Position numbers and translations under genes: made by a program. A model generated the notes under the pieces. It was given only the letters and a program-made list of their open reading frames with translations. It was not told the origin of the DNA and made no database searches. From Acidobacteriota bacterium (GTDB taxonomy: Bacteria; Acidobacteriota; Terriglobia; Terriglobales; Acidobacteriaceae): DNA of 13,465 nt. Position 1 is the stretch's first letter. The number at the start of each line of letters is the position of its first letter. Shown here piece after piece: positions 7,980-13,465 of this stretch. Location of the stretch: NCBI GenBank assembly GCA_025353435.1, contig JANXQR010000329.1, positions 1-13,465 of the forward strand, given 5' to 3'.

Positions 7980-8003
7980 GCCTGTCAGTTCAGGCAGTTT
8001 TTT
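7980..8003 (+). terminator. Terminator-like hairpin in the dcd upstream region
   Basis: GCCTG (7980-7984), a 6-nt loop, CAGGC (7991-7995), then AG and six T (7998-8003). It points toward dcd and ends 36 nt before its ATG. No gene lies upstream on this strand that would need terminating, as the HU-like gene is divergent. It is therefore either the end of a short non-coding transcript or an attenuator in the dcd leader. The stem is short (5 bp), so strength is uncertain. Confidence 0.5.
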
Positions 8004-8039
8004 CACTGAATTCCCTTAAAGATTCGGCACAGGAGAGGC

Positions 8040-8594
8040 ATGTCAATCAAGAGCGACCGTTGGATTCGGGAACAGGCCCAAAACCATAAGATGATTGAGC
8101 CGTTTAGCGAAAAGCAGGTGCGCGAAGGCGTCATTTCCTATGGGCTGTCTTCCTACGGTTACGACCTGCGCGTCTCCGACGAGTTCAAGATATTTACCAA
8201 CGTCAATAGCGCCATCATCGATCCGAAGGCGTTCGATGAACGGTCTTTCGTCTCTGTTCAGGCGCCATCGGTGATTGTTCCGCCTAACTCCTTTGCCTTG
8301 GCCCGCTCCATCGAGTATTTCCGCATTCCCCGCGATGTGCTCACCATCTGCGTGGGAAAATCGACATACGCCCGCTGCGGGATTATTGTGAACGTAACGC
8401 CCTTCGAACCCGAGTGGGAGGGTTACGTGACCCTGGAAATCTCCAACACAACGCCACTCCCGGCCAAAATTTATGCCAATGAGGGGCTTTGCCAGATCTT
8501 GTTCTTCCAGTCCGATGAGCCCTGCGAAGTCAGTTATGCCGATCGCAAGGGCAAGTATCAGAAACAGCAAGGGATAGTTCTTCCCAAGCTCTAG
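8040..8594 (+). CDS. dcd: dCTP deaminase
   Basis: Converts dCTP to dUTP and ammonia, feeding dTMP synthesis through dUTPase; cytosolic trimer. 184 residues, close to the ~190 usual for the enzyme. The sequence follows the betaproteobacterial-type Dcd nearly throughout: MSIKSDRWIRE, SSYGYDLRVSDEFKIFTN, IPPN-like VPPNSFALARS, then the active-site block GKSTYARCGIIVNVTPFEPEWEG and VTLEISNTTPLPAKIY. Active-site residues by alignment from memory with E. coli are Ser108, Arg112 and the general base Glu133. The ATG is preceded by a strong AGGAGAGG ribosome binding site ending 1-2 nt short of optimal spacing. I see nothing that indicates a bifunctional deaminase/dUTPase. The regulator gene begins 111 bp downstream on the same strand with no terminator between, so co-transcription is possible. 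Confidence 0.96.
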   Translation: MSIKSDRWIREQAQNHKMIEPFSEKQVREGVISYGLSSYGYDLRVSDEFKIFTNVNSAIIDPKAFDERSFVSVQAPSVIVPPNSFALARSIEYFRIPRDVLTICVGKSTYARCGIIVNVTPFEPEWEGYVTLEISNTTPLPAKIYANEGLCQILFFQSDEPCEVSYADRKGKYQKQQGIVLPKL

Positions 8595-8705
8595 CTCATC
8601 TTTCGCTCCAGGACGGGGTAGCTTAACGGCGACCAGTTCTTCCTGGCCTGCGTTTTTGTCACCGGGTAAAGGATAAATCGGCCTTTTCTGGCCATCGGAG
8701 AGACC

Positions 8706-9395
8706 GTGCCCGCTTCCCACACTACGCAGACGATTCGTATCGGCCTCGTTGCCGGAGAGCCCATTCGCCTCGAAGGCCTCACCATTATCTTCGAAGAGCG
8801 CCCGACCCCAGGCAAGACGCAACTGGTGCCCGTTATTGGCCCGATTCAAGAGTTGCTGGCCAATCCGTCCGTGGAATACCTCGTAGTCGACCTGAATTCT
8901 TCGAGCGGCGGATTCGACACCGTGGAAGCTGTGCGCCGCACCAGGCCGGGAATGCGACAGATCGTGATCGGACCCGACAATGAAGACGAGCTGGTCCTGA
9001 GTTCCATCATTGCTGGCGCCCGGGCATACCTCGATTCTTCTGCCGGCCCCGATACCATCCGCCAGGCGATCGAGATTGTAGTCAGCGGGTCGATCTGGGC
9101 ACCACGCAGGCTGCTTTCCAAGCTGATCGACCGCCTCCTGAACGTCCCCGACGCAGCCCTACCCAACGAGCCGCTCCACCTTACCGCTCGCGAAAGACAG
9201 GTGCTCGAACTCATCCTCACCGCTCGCTCCAATCGGGAGATCGCCAAGGCACTTGGAATCGAAGAGCGGACGGTCAAGGCGCACGTTGGACGCCTCATGC
9301 GCAAGGCAGGAGCGGAGAATCGTATTGAGCTATCCATGCGTGCTCTTGCAGGTGCGCTGGCGCCGGATTCGAAAAGTAGAGATAAAGAGTCCTGA
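8706..9395 (+). CDS. NarL/LuxR-family regulator with degenerate receiver domain
   Basis: A DNA-binding regulator of response-regulator shape, 229 residues. The receiver-like domain covers ~10-130 and the C-terminal LuxR helix-turn-helix ~158-212 (LTARERQVLELI, SNREIAKALGIEERTVKAHVGRLMRKAG). Of the receiver signature only the phospho-acceptor position is kept (D62 in EYLVVDLNS). The acidic pair after strand 1 is replaced by Ala16-Gly17 (GLVAGEP in place of the usual ADDHP), the Thr/Ser after strand 4 by Gly89 and the Lys after strand 5 by Ser111 (AYLDSSAG). Without Mg2+-binding acids and the Lys, ordinary phosphorylation is unlikely, so control by binding, partner proteins or gene expression is inferred. 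The start is GTG at 8706, fixed by GGAG at 8697-8700 with 5-nt spacing. No histidine kinase is adjacent. Its target genes are unknown; the neighbours dcd and the MFS gene are possibilities only. Confidence 0.9.
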   Translation: MPASHTTQTIRIGLVAGEPIRLEGLTIIFEERPTPGKTQLVPVIGPIQELLANPSVEYLVVDLNSSSGGFDTVEAVRRTRPGMRQIVIGPDNEDELVLSSIIAGARAYLDSSAGPDTIRQAIEIVVSGSIWAPRRLLSKLIDRLLNVPDAALPNEPLHLTARERQVLELILTARSNREIAKALGIEERTVKAHVGRLMRKAGAENRIELSMRALAGALAPDSKSRDKES

Positions 9396-9526
9396 ATTGT
9401 TCAAGTTACCTGACATTACCGAATAACCGAGCAAGAGGTTACTAAAATCCCTACTCCCTTCGTACTGTTGTACTAATTGCTTCCCGGGCAGACACTCACT
9501 TCAGAAACAACGCAGATCTGGGGAAA

Positions 9527-9578
9527 GGAGTTCCCTGGCAGCATGCTTCCCATGAAGCCAGTGAACTCCTCTTTTTTT
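9527..9578 (+). terminator. Strong intrinsic terminator downstream of the regulator gene
   Basis: Arms GGAGTTCCCTGGC (9527-9539) and GCCAGTGAACTCC (9557-9569) pair over 13 positions with one mismatch around a 17-nt loop, followed directly by TCTTTTTTT (9570-9578). The T-run on the plus strand sets the direction. It ends the transcript of the regulator gene (stop at 9395), and possibly dcd, or that of a small RNA in the 131 bp before it. Confidence 0.88.
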
Positions 9579-9686
9579 GTCCTCGTCCTTCCCTGGGGAC
9601 CAACCCATCGATCGCAACTGTTCTTTCTCCAAGAGACTCCTGCCGATTTTCCACCGATAGTCGGCCTTACGCCTTGAGCCGACATT

Positions 9687-9719
9687 TGCTGTGACAGCAC
9701 GGTCCGGTCCCGGTATTCT
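9687..9719 (+). promoter_or_regulatory. Promoter of the MFS gene with overlapping 13-bp palindrome
   Basis: GTGACA (9691-9696) matches the -35 consensus at five of six positions and is separated by 17 bp from TATTCT (9714-9719). The ATG follows only 8 nt after the -10, so transcription should start at or just before the ATG, and there is no ribosome binding site. TGCTGT-G-ACAGCA (9687-9699) is a perfect palindrome covering the -35, well placed for a repressor to block polymerase. Confidence 0.6.
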
Positions 9720-9727
9720 GTGACCCA

Positions 9728-10975
9728 ATGTCCACCACGCTCCAGCCCGTCGGTTCCCGCCTGAGCCCCGCCCTTGTCACCCTTACCCTGCTCATCTGCC
9801 TCAATCTTCTCAACTACATCGATCGCTATATTCTTCCCGGAGCGCAGGCGCTCGTGCAGCGCGAATATGGTTGGAGCGACCAGCGGATGGGCGCACTTAC
9901 CACCGCACTCTTCGTGACCTACATGCTGGTGGCGCCGCTCACTGGCTGGATGGGCGACCGCTTCTCCCGCAAACCCCTCATCGTCGGTGGGGCCGTCATT
10001 TGGAGCCTGGCCACGTTGGGGACGGCGTGGGTGCACGACTACTGGACGCTCTACTTGCGTCATGCGCTGGTGGGGGTCGGAGAGGCTACTTTTTGCATCT
10101 TTGCCCCAGCAGTACTGGCTGATTTCTATCCTGAACGGGACCGCAACCGGATCCTTTCGATCTTCTATCTGGCGACACCGGTTGGGGCCGCTATTGGTTA
10201 TCTTGCGGGCGGGGAACTGGGCACTCTTTACGGCTGGCGCGCCCCGTTTTTCATCTGCGCGATTCCTGGCCTGGTGGTGGCTGCACTCTATGGCTGGCTG
10301 GGCCGCGAGCCGGTCAGAGGAACTACCGATCACATCAAGCCTGACCTTGGCCGCACTACATTTGCCGGACTGTTCTCGAATGGCGCATTCCTCACCGCAA
10401 CGCTTGGACTGGCCGCTTTGACATTTGCAGTGGGCGGCATATCCGCCTGGGTCCCGACCTTCCTGCACCGTTCCGCAGGATTGAGTGTCGCGAACTCCAG
10501 CCTGGTTGTGAGCGGGATCACGGTAATCGACGGCATTGCAGGGACAGTGGTTGGGGGCTGGATCGCACAGCGCTGGCTTCGCACCAACCACCGGGCCCTC
10601 TACCTGCTGTCATTCTGGAGCGTCACCCTGACCCTGCCCTGGGGCGCGCTGGTCTTTTTCGGCCCGCCGCGCTGGTCAGTTCCGGCGTTGTTTGTGGCCG
10701 AGTTCTTCCTGTTCCTGAATACTGGTCCGCTGAACGCCGCTATCGTCAATTCGGTTTCATTCCAAGTACGTGCTACGGCGATTTCGGTGAATCTGTTTTT
10801 CATTCACTTCTTCGGCGACACATTCTCGCCGCAGATCATTGGAGCCGTCTCCGACCGCACCAACCTTCGATTTGCACTGGGGTTGACGCTGGTTTCGCTG
10901 GTCGTCTCCGCTGGCATTCTGTTTGGCGGCGCACGCTTCGCACCGCTATTCGATGAAGCCCCAGGGCCAAGCTGA
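9728..10975 (+). CDS. MFS transporter, Spinster-like
   Basis: A 12-helix inner-membrane secondary transporter of 415 residues. Helix 1 carries NYIDRYIL (29-36). The loop between helices 2 and 3 has the MFS motif GWMGDRFSRK (73-82). Helix 4 holds Arg111 and the GVGEA motif (116-120), followed by CIFAPAVLADFYPERDRNR and FYLATPVGAAIGYLAGG. This combination is typical of the Spinster group (eukaryotic members export sphingosine-1-phosphate or lysolipids), and bacterial members are annotated only broadly, so the substrate is unknown. The ATG at 9728 is the first start after the promoter and lacks a ribosome binding site, consistent with a leaderless mRNA. It is a single-gene unit, bounded upstream by a terminator and convergent with the secreted-protein gene. 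Confidence 0.93.
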   Translation: MSTTLQPVGSRLSPALVTLTLLICLNLLNYIDRYILPGAQALVQREYGWSDQRMGALTTALFVTYMLVAPLTGWMGDRFSRKPLIVGGAVIWSLATLGTAWVHDYWTLYLRHALVGVGEATFCIFAPAVLADFYPERDRNRILSIFYLATPVGAAIGYLAGGELGTLYGWRAPFFICAIPGLVVAALYGWLGREPVRGTTDHIKPDLGRTTFAGLFSNGAFLTATLGLAALTFAVGGISAWVPTFLHRSAGLSVANSSLVVSGITVIDGIAGTVVGGWIAQRWLRTNHRALYLLSFWSVTLTLPWGALVFFGPPRWSVPALFVAEFFLFLNTGPLNAAIVNSVSFQVRATAISVNLFFIHFFGDTFSPQIIGAVSDRTNLRFALGLTLVSLVVSAGILFGGARFAPLFDEAPGPS

Positions 10976-11001
10976 ATGCACACGGCATTCTTCCGGAATG
11001 C
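10974..11001. repeat. Alternating GAATGC / GCATTC / GAATGC inverted repeats at the MFS gene end
   Basis: GAATGC (10974-10979, overlapping the stop codon), GCATTC (10985-10990) and GAATGC (10996-11001) are evenly spaced by 5 nt. The middle copy can pair with either neighbour, giving two mutually exclusive 6-bp hairpins with 5-nt loops. There is no T-run, so this is at best a weak transcription stop or an mRNA 3'-end structure. Confidence 0.55.
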
Positions 11002-11077
11002 ACATCGTCTCATGTTTCTTGGCAGAGCGCAGCGGGCTCTTGCTCGGCAACTTGGGTACTGATTCAGGGCTATCAAA

Positions 11078-11599
11078 CTACTTCTGTGGGATTTTCACTA
11101 GTTCCCGCGAATTCATAAACGATCGCCGTCCGCCGTGCTGCCTCAAATTCGGATCGGCAATGGGAGGCTTGTCTTGGTCGCCCGAAAATCCTCGCAACAG
11201 CCTGGGATTCGGCCGGAACTTCGGTGGCCCTCCGGAGAACTGGCGCGCGTGGCTCAGAACCATCCCCGAACGCCAGCGCAAGCGCTCGACAGTTCCCCGA
11301 ATCTGCACGTCTCGATCGCGATACTGTCCGAGCTCTCCCACCTCCGCACGATCGTCTCTTTGGCTCAATACGGTGAATTGGCAGCGATCGTCCGGAATGT
11401 CAGGAGAGCAGAGGTCGAGGAAGCGAGTGCCGTCGGACAGCTGCACTACGTCGTAAACGTGCGCCGAAATGCAAATGTCTCTGTTGAGCATCTTGACAGC
11501 GTCGTCAGGAGTCACGCACGGCTGAGGTTTTCCGGCAAAGACACTGACCGATGCGGACAGAACACAGAGAGCCACGCCAATCGAGCGGCGACCGGCCAT
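11078..11599 (-). CDS. Unrecognised small secreted protein with OB-like core
   Basis: 173 residues. A signal peptide (1-22, hydrophobic core VALCVLSASVSVFA) ends before GKPQPC, so the protein is exported. The region ~40-120 has the look of an OB fold: CISAHVYDVVQLSDGTRFLDLC, then QFTVLSQRDDRAEVGELGQYRDRDVQIRGTVERL, ending SGMVLSHARQF. Four Cys in the mature part (28, 43, 64, 73) could form two disulfides in the periplasm. The C-terminal 50 residues are rich in Pro, Arg, Gly and Asn and look disordered. I recall similar proteins in acidobacterial genomes but no assigned function; I give none. The ATG at 11599 has only a distant, weak ribosome binding site (GGAAAG ~12 nt upstream). The gene is divergent from the toxin-antitoxin operon with a 122-bp shared region. 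Confidence 0.8.
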   Translation of the reverse strand: MAGRRSIGVALCVLSASVSVFAGKPQPCVTPDDAVKMLNRDICISAHVYDVVQLSDGTRFLDLCSPDIPDDRCQFTVLSQRDDRAEVGELGQYRDRDVQIRGTVERLRWRSGMVLSHARQFSGGPPKFRPNPRLLRGFSGDQDKPPIADPNLRQHGGRRSFMNSRELVKIPQK

Positions 11600-11664
11600 C
11601 GCAACACACTTTCCGGGGAATTGAGTTCATGTTAGCGCCGAATCTCCCGGAATTGCTGGAATTG

Positions 11665-11706
11665 TTACCATATCCAACGGTTGTGGATATACAATTGTTG
11701 TGGATA
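11665..11706 (+). promoter_or_regulatory. vapBC promoter and candidate operator
   Basis: TTACCA (11665-11670) and TATACA (11688-11693), 17 bp apart, form a plausible promoter. An inverted repeat ATATCCA (11670-11676) / TGGATAT (11684-11690) with a 7-bp spacer lies between and over these boxes, and TTGTGGATA occurs twice in direct orientation (11681-11689, 11698-11706; 17 bp apart). Such repeats are typical binding sites for AbrB-fold antitoxin or toxin-antitoxin complexes that repress their own operon. Confidence 0.55.
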
Positions 11707-11721
11707 GGGTGGTGATTGCCG

Positions 11722-11985
11722 ATGAAGATTTCGAAGTGGGGCAATAGCTTAGCGATCCGAATTCCCGCAGAAGTTGTGGAGAAGCTGGGGCTTACGTCCG
11801 ATGACGAGGCTCTTGTGAATGTGACCGGGGAGAACTCCTTCGAGGTCGTCCGGGACCGCCGGAGGCAGGAGGCAATTGAGAGGTTGCGCAAGTTGGCGAA
11901 GCCCCTGCCTCCCGGTTTCAAATTCAACCGTGATGAAATCTATGAACGAGGTTGGATGCGCGGCCTCAATCGGGTTGAAGAATGA
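11722..11985 (+). CDS. VapB-type antitoxin, AbrB/MazE fold
   Basis: 87 residues from the ATG at 11722 (a TTG two codons earlier is in frame but less likely, since MKISKWGNSLAIRIP is the standard start of the family). Residues 1-45 form the swapped-hairpin AbrB/MazE DNA-binding domain, with GNSLAIRIPAEVVEKLGL and DDEALVNVTG. Residues 50-87 (a charged helix REEAIERLRKLA-like stretch, then PPGFKFNRDEIYERGW) make up the part that normally wraps around and neutralises the toxin. The antitoxin should bind the repeats upstream of its own gene. Its stop overlaps the next start by 4 nt (ATGA), indicating translational coupling with the toxin. The ribosome binding site is weak (GGTGGTGA). Confidence 0.92.
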   Translation: MKISKWGNSLAIRIPAEVVEKLGLTSDDEALVNVTGENSFEVVRDRRRQEAIERLRKLAKPLPPGFKFNRDEIYERGWMRGLNRVEE

Positions 11986-12389
11986 GTGATGGCCACTTCT
12001 TCGATACCAATGTTCTGATCTACGCGAATAGCCTGGAGGATATCCGAAGCGAATCTGCACGCCAATTGTTGCTGAACGGTGGAGTGGTGAACGTGCAGGT
12101 CTTGAATGAGTTTGCTTCAGTGGCTCGGGCAAAGCTCGCGATGACTTGGGATGAAGTGAAGCAAGCGGTGGAGAGCATCCTGCTGCTTTGCCCGAACCCC
12201 AGGTCACTCGACATTGAGACGCACCGGCAGGCACTCGAATTGAGCCGGAAGTACCGGTTTTCCATTTGGGATTCACTGATTGTGGTGGCTGCAAAGAGGG
12301 CCGATTGTTCGACTTTATTGACCGAGGATCTGCAGCACGGTCAGATCATCGACGGGTTGCGGATTGAGAATCCGTTTCTGGGTTTGTGA
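11982..12389 (+). CDS. vapC: VapC-type PIN-domain toxin
   Basis: A Mg2+-dependent ribonuclease of the PIN family, 135 residues, expected to cleave tRNA or rRNA and stop translation when free of its antitoxin. The four acidic active-site residues are in place: Asp8 (FFDTNVLIYA), Glu43 (VLNEFASVA), Asp97 (IWDSLIVVAA) and Asp116 (LTEDLQHG). The motif TEDLQHGQIIDGLRIENPF is typical of the group. Nothing suggests it is broken. The gene overlaps the antitoxin by 4 nt and ends 10 bp from the convergent ispG. RNA target unknown from sequence. Confidence 0.95.
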   Translation: MSDGHFFDTNVLIYANSLEDIRSESARQLLLNGGVVNVQVLNEFASVARAKLAMTWDEVKQAVESILLLCPNPRSLDIETHRQALELSRKYRFSIWDSLIVVAAKRADCSTLLTEDLQHGQIIDGLRIENPFLGL

Positions 12390-12399
12390 CCGGCCTATC

Positions 12400-13465
12400 C
12401 TATCGCGCGCCAACCAACTCCGCGCTCTTGTTCCCGTAGTGGCTCACAACGTAACGGTCAAGGATCTCCTTGAAGTCGGCCACGATGGTGTCGCCGCGGA
12501 GCGTGGTGTAGAGCTTGCCGTCCACGTAGACAGGGGCCTTGGGCTCTTCAAACGTGCCCGGAAGGCTGATTCCCAGATTTGCGTGCTTCGACTCTCCAGG
12601 CCCGTTGACCACGCAGCCCATGACCGCGAGCTTGAGTTCTTCGACGCCCGGATACTGCTTGCGCCACTCGGGCATGGAGGTCCGCAAATAGCTCTGAATC
12701 TGTTCGGCAAGCTCCTGGAAATAGGTGCTCGTGGTCCGCCCGCAACCGGGGCAACTGGTGACCTGCGGCATAAAGCTCCGGATCGACAGCGACTGCAGAA
12801 TCTGCTGGGCCGCCTGCACCTCTTCTGTGCGGTCGCCGTTCGGCTTGGGGGTCAGGCTCACGCGGATCGTGTCGCCGATGCCGGCGAGCAGCAGTGGCGC
12901 CAGGCCGGCCGTTGAAGCAATCAGTCCCTTTGCTCCCATACCGGCTTCCGTCAGGCCGAGGTGCAGCGCGTAATCGCAGCGGGCAGCAAGGTTGGTGTAG
13001 ACATCGATGAGGTCGCGCACGCCTGAAACCTTGGCGGAGAGGATGATCTGGTCCTTGCGCAGGCCATAGCGTTCAGCGGCTTTGGCTGAATCCAGGGCGC
13101 TTACGACCATGGCTTCCATCATTACTTCACGAGCGGGAAGGGGATTGGCCGAACGGCTGTTTTCGTCCATCATGCGGGTCAGCAGCGCCTGATCGAGCGA
13201 TCCCCAATTGACGCCGATGCGCACCGGCTTCTGGTTCTCGGCCGCACACTCCACCATCACCTGGAAGTTGTCGTTATCCTTCTTGCCGATTGACGCATTG
13301 CCGGGATTGATGCGGTACTTTGCCAATGCTCGCGCGGTGGCGGGATATTTCTTCAGCAGCAGATGCCCGTTGTAGTGGAAGTCGCCGACGATGGGGACAG
13401 TGATGCCGCGCTTGTCGAGGCCTTCGACGATGTGGGGCACAGCCGCAGCTGCCTCGTCGTTGTTC
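12400..13465 (-). CDS. ispG: 4-hydroxy-3-methylbut-2-enyl diphosphate synthase IspG (5' end outside window)
   Basis: Reduces MEcPP to HMBPP in the MEP isoprenoid pathway with a [4Fe-4S] cluster. The frame stays open to the right edge (the codons before the GTG at 13440 read NNDEAAAA), so ~354 C-terminal residues are visible and the first ~60 or so are missing. Recognisable blocks are VPIVGDFHYNGH, KYRINPGNA, VRIGVNWGSLD, CDYALHLGLTEAG, GIGDTIRVSLT and the cluster ligands CPGCGRTTSTYFQ and MGCVVNGPGE, including the conserved Glu. There are 42 residues between the second and third Cys, against 31 in E. coli IspG, consistent with the longer IspG variants. Stop is TAG at 12400-12402, 10 bp from vapC. 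Confidence 0.97.
   Translation of the reverse strand, partial: NNDEAAAAVPHIVEGLDKRGITVPIVGDFHYNGHLLLKKYPATARALAKYRINPGNASIGKKDNDNFQVMVECAAENQKPVRIGVNWGSLDQALLTRMMDENSRSANPLPAREVMMEAMVVSALDSAKAAERYGLRKDQIILSAKVSGVRDLIDVYTNLAARCDYALHLGLTEAGMGAKGLIASTAGLAPLLLAGIGDTIRVSLTPKPNGDRTEEVQAAQQILQSLSIRSFMPQVTSCPGCGRTTSTYFQELAEQIQSYLRTSMPEWRKQYPGVEELKLAVMGCVVNGPGESKHANLGISLPGTFEEPKAPVYVDGKLYTTLRGDTIVADFKEILDRYVVSHYGNKSAELVGAR

Larger units (their letters stand above)
9396..9727. other. 332-bp gap between regulator and MFS transporter genes
   Basis: Holds, in order: 131 bp of untranslated sequence after the regulator stop, a strong intrinsic terminator (9527-9578), a weak inverted repeat GCCGA/TCGGC (9642-9646 and 9661-9665), and the MFS promoter with an overlapping palindrome (9687-9719). 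A 66-codon frame with a TTG start crosses the terminator hairpin and is not credible. I see no other gene. Confidence 0.7.

Noticed and set aside
7729..8019. 96-codon plus-strand frame in the gap upstream of dcd
   Set aside because: It overlaps the HU-like start, has no ribosome binding site, low-information composition, and crosses the terminator hairpin.
8595..8705. Possible c-di-GMP (GEMM) riboswitch or tRNA-like element between dcd and the regulator
   Set aside because: A short CACCGGGTAAAGG stretch recalls the GEMM start, but the second stem, tetraloop and receptor sequences are missing; no cloverleaf can be drawn either.
8043..8849. 268-codon open frame on the minus strand across dcd and the start of the regulator
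   Set aside because: It is entirely antisense to a clear dcd gene; the amino-acid pattern mirrors dcd codons and shows no recognisable domain.
9473..10591. 372-codon open frame on the minus strand across the MFS gene
   Set aside because: It is the shadow of the MFS coding frame: the translation is rich in Cys, His, Arg and Gln without domains, it has no ribosome binding site, and it would run through the regulator terminator.
11135..11635. Plus-strand frames opposite the secreted OB-like protein (also 10923-11456)
   Set aside because: The minus-strand frame has a signal peptide and fold-like pattern; the plus frames have neither and no ribosome binding site.
11722..12389. vapBC as part of a new defence island
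   Set aside because: It is a standard two-gene type II toxin-antitoxin unit; no restriction, CRISPR, retron, nuclease-helicase or phage genes are near it, and the flanks are housekeeping genes.
12364..12915. 183-codon plus-strand frame opposite ispG
   Set aside because: Shadow of ispG; ispG identity is unambiguous.

Overview
The window is chromosomal DNA of moderately high GC from a Gram-negative-type bacterium, most likely an Acidobacteriota member (Terriglobia/Acidobacteriales-like). This is inferred from the look of the proteins: a secreted OB-like protein and a membrane coiled-coil protein of kinds I associate with that phylum, a betaproteobacterial-like dCTP deaminase, and short ORFs reading mostly as housekeeping genes. 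I ran no database search, so the taxon is an inference. There are no rRNA or tRNA genes, insertion sequences or CRISPR repeats that I can see.

Layout, left to right. (1) 1-754, +: the C-terminal end of an FtsX/MacB-type ABC transporter permease. (2) 784-2898, -: a secreted oligopeptidase B-like S9 serine peptidase, convergent with the permease. (3) 3071-3898, +: an unrecognised one-pass membrane protein with a long coiled coil and a beta-rich C-terminal domain. (4) 4061-4840, -: a ROK-family kinase of the polyphosphate glucokinase type. A perfect 13-bp inverted repeat lies in the convergent gap between (3) and (4). (5) 4929-7430, +: replication restart helicase PriA, divergent from the kinase. 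(6) 7459-7755, -: an HU/IHF-family nucleoid protein. (7) 8040-8594, +: dCTP deaminase, with a terminator-like hairpin in its upstream region. (8) 8706-9395, +: a NarL/LuxR-type regulator whose receiver domain has lost most of its phosphorylation machinery, followed by a strong intrinsic terminator. (9) 9728-10975, +: a Spinster-like MFS transporter with a promoter almost touching its ATG. (10) 11078-11599, -: a small secreted OB-like protein. (11) 11722-12389, +: a VapB/AbrB-type antitoxin and VapC PIN toxin overlapping by 4 nt, with repeat-rich operator DNA. (12) 12400-13465, -: IspG of the MEP isoprenoid pathway, running off the right edge.

Functionally, three neighbours concern DNA (PriA, HU-like protein, Dcd), and the rest are unrelated single-gene units in alternating orientation; the only clear operon is vapBC, with dcd plus the regulator a possible second one. 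I see no obvious multi-gene novel system. The most interesting items are the degenerate receiver regulator, the possible attenuator in front of dcd, promoter -10 elements placed so close to three start codons that leaderless mRNAs are predicted, two unrecognised exported or membrane proteins, and several strong palindromes between genes.
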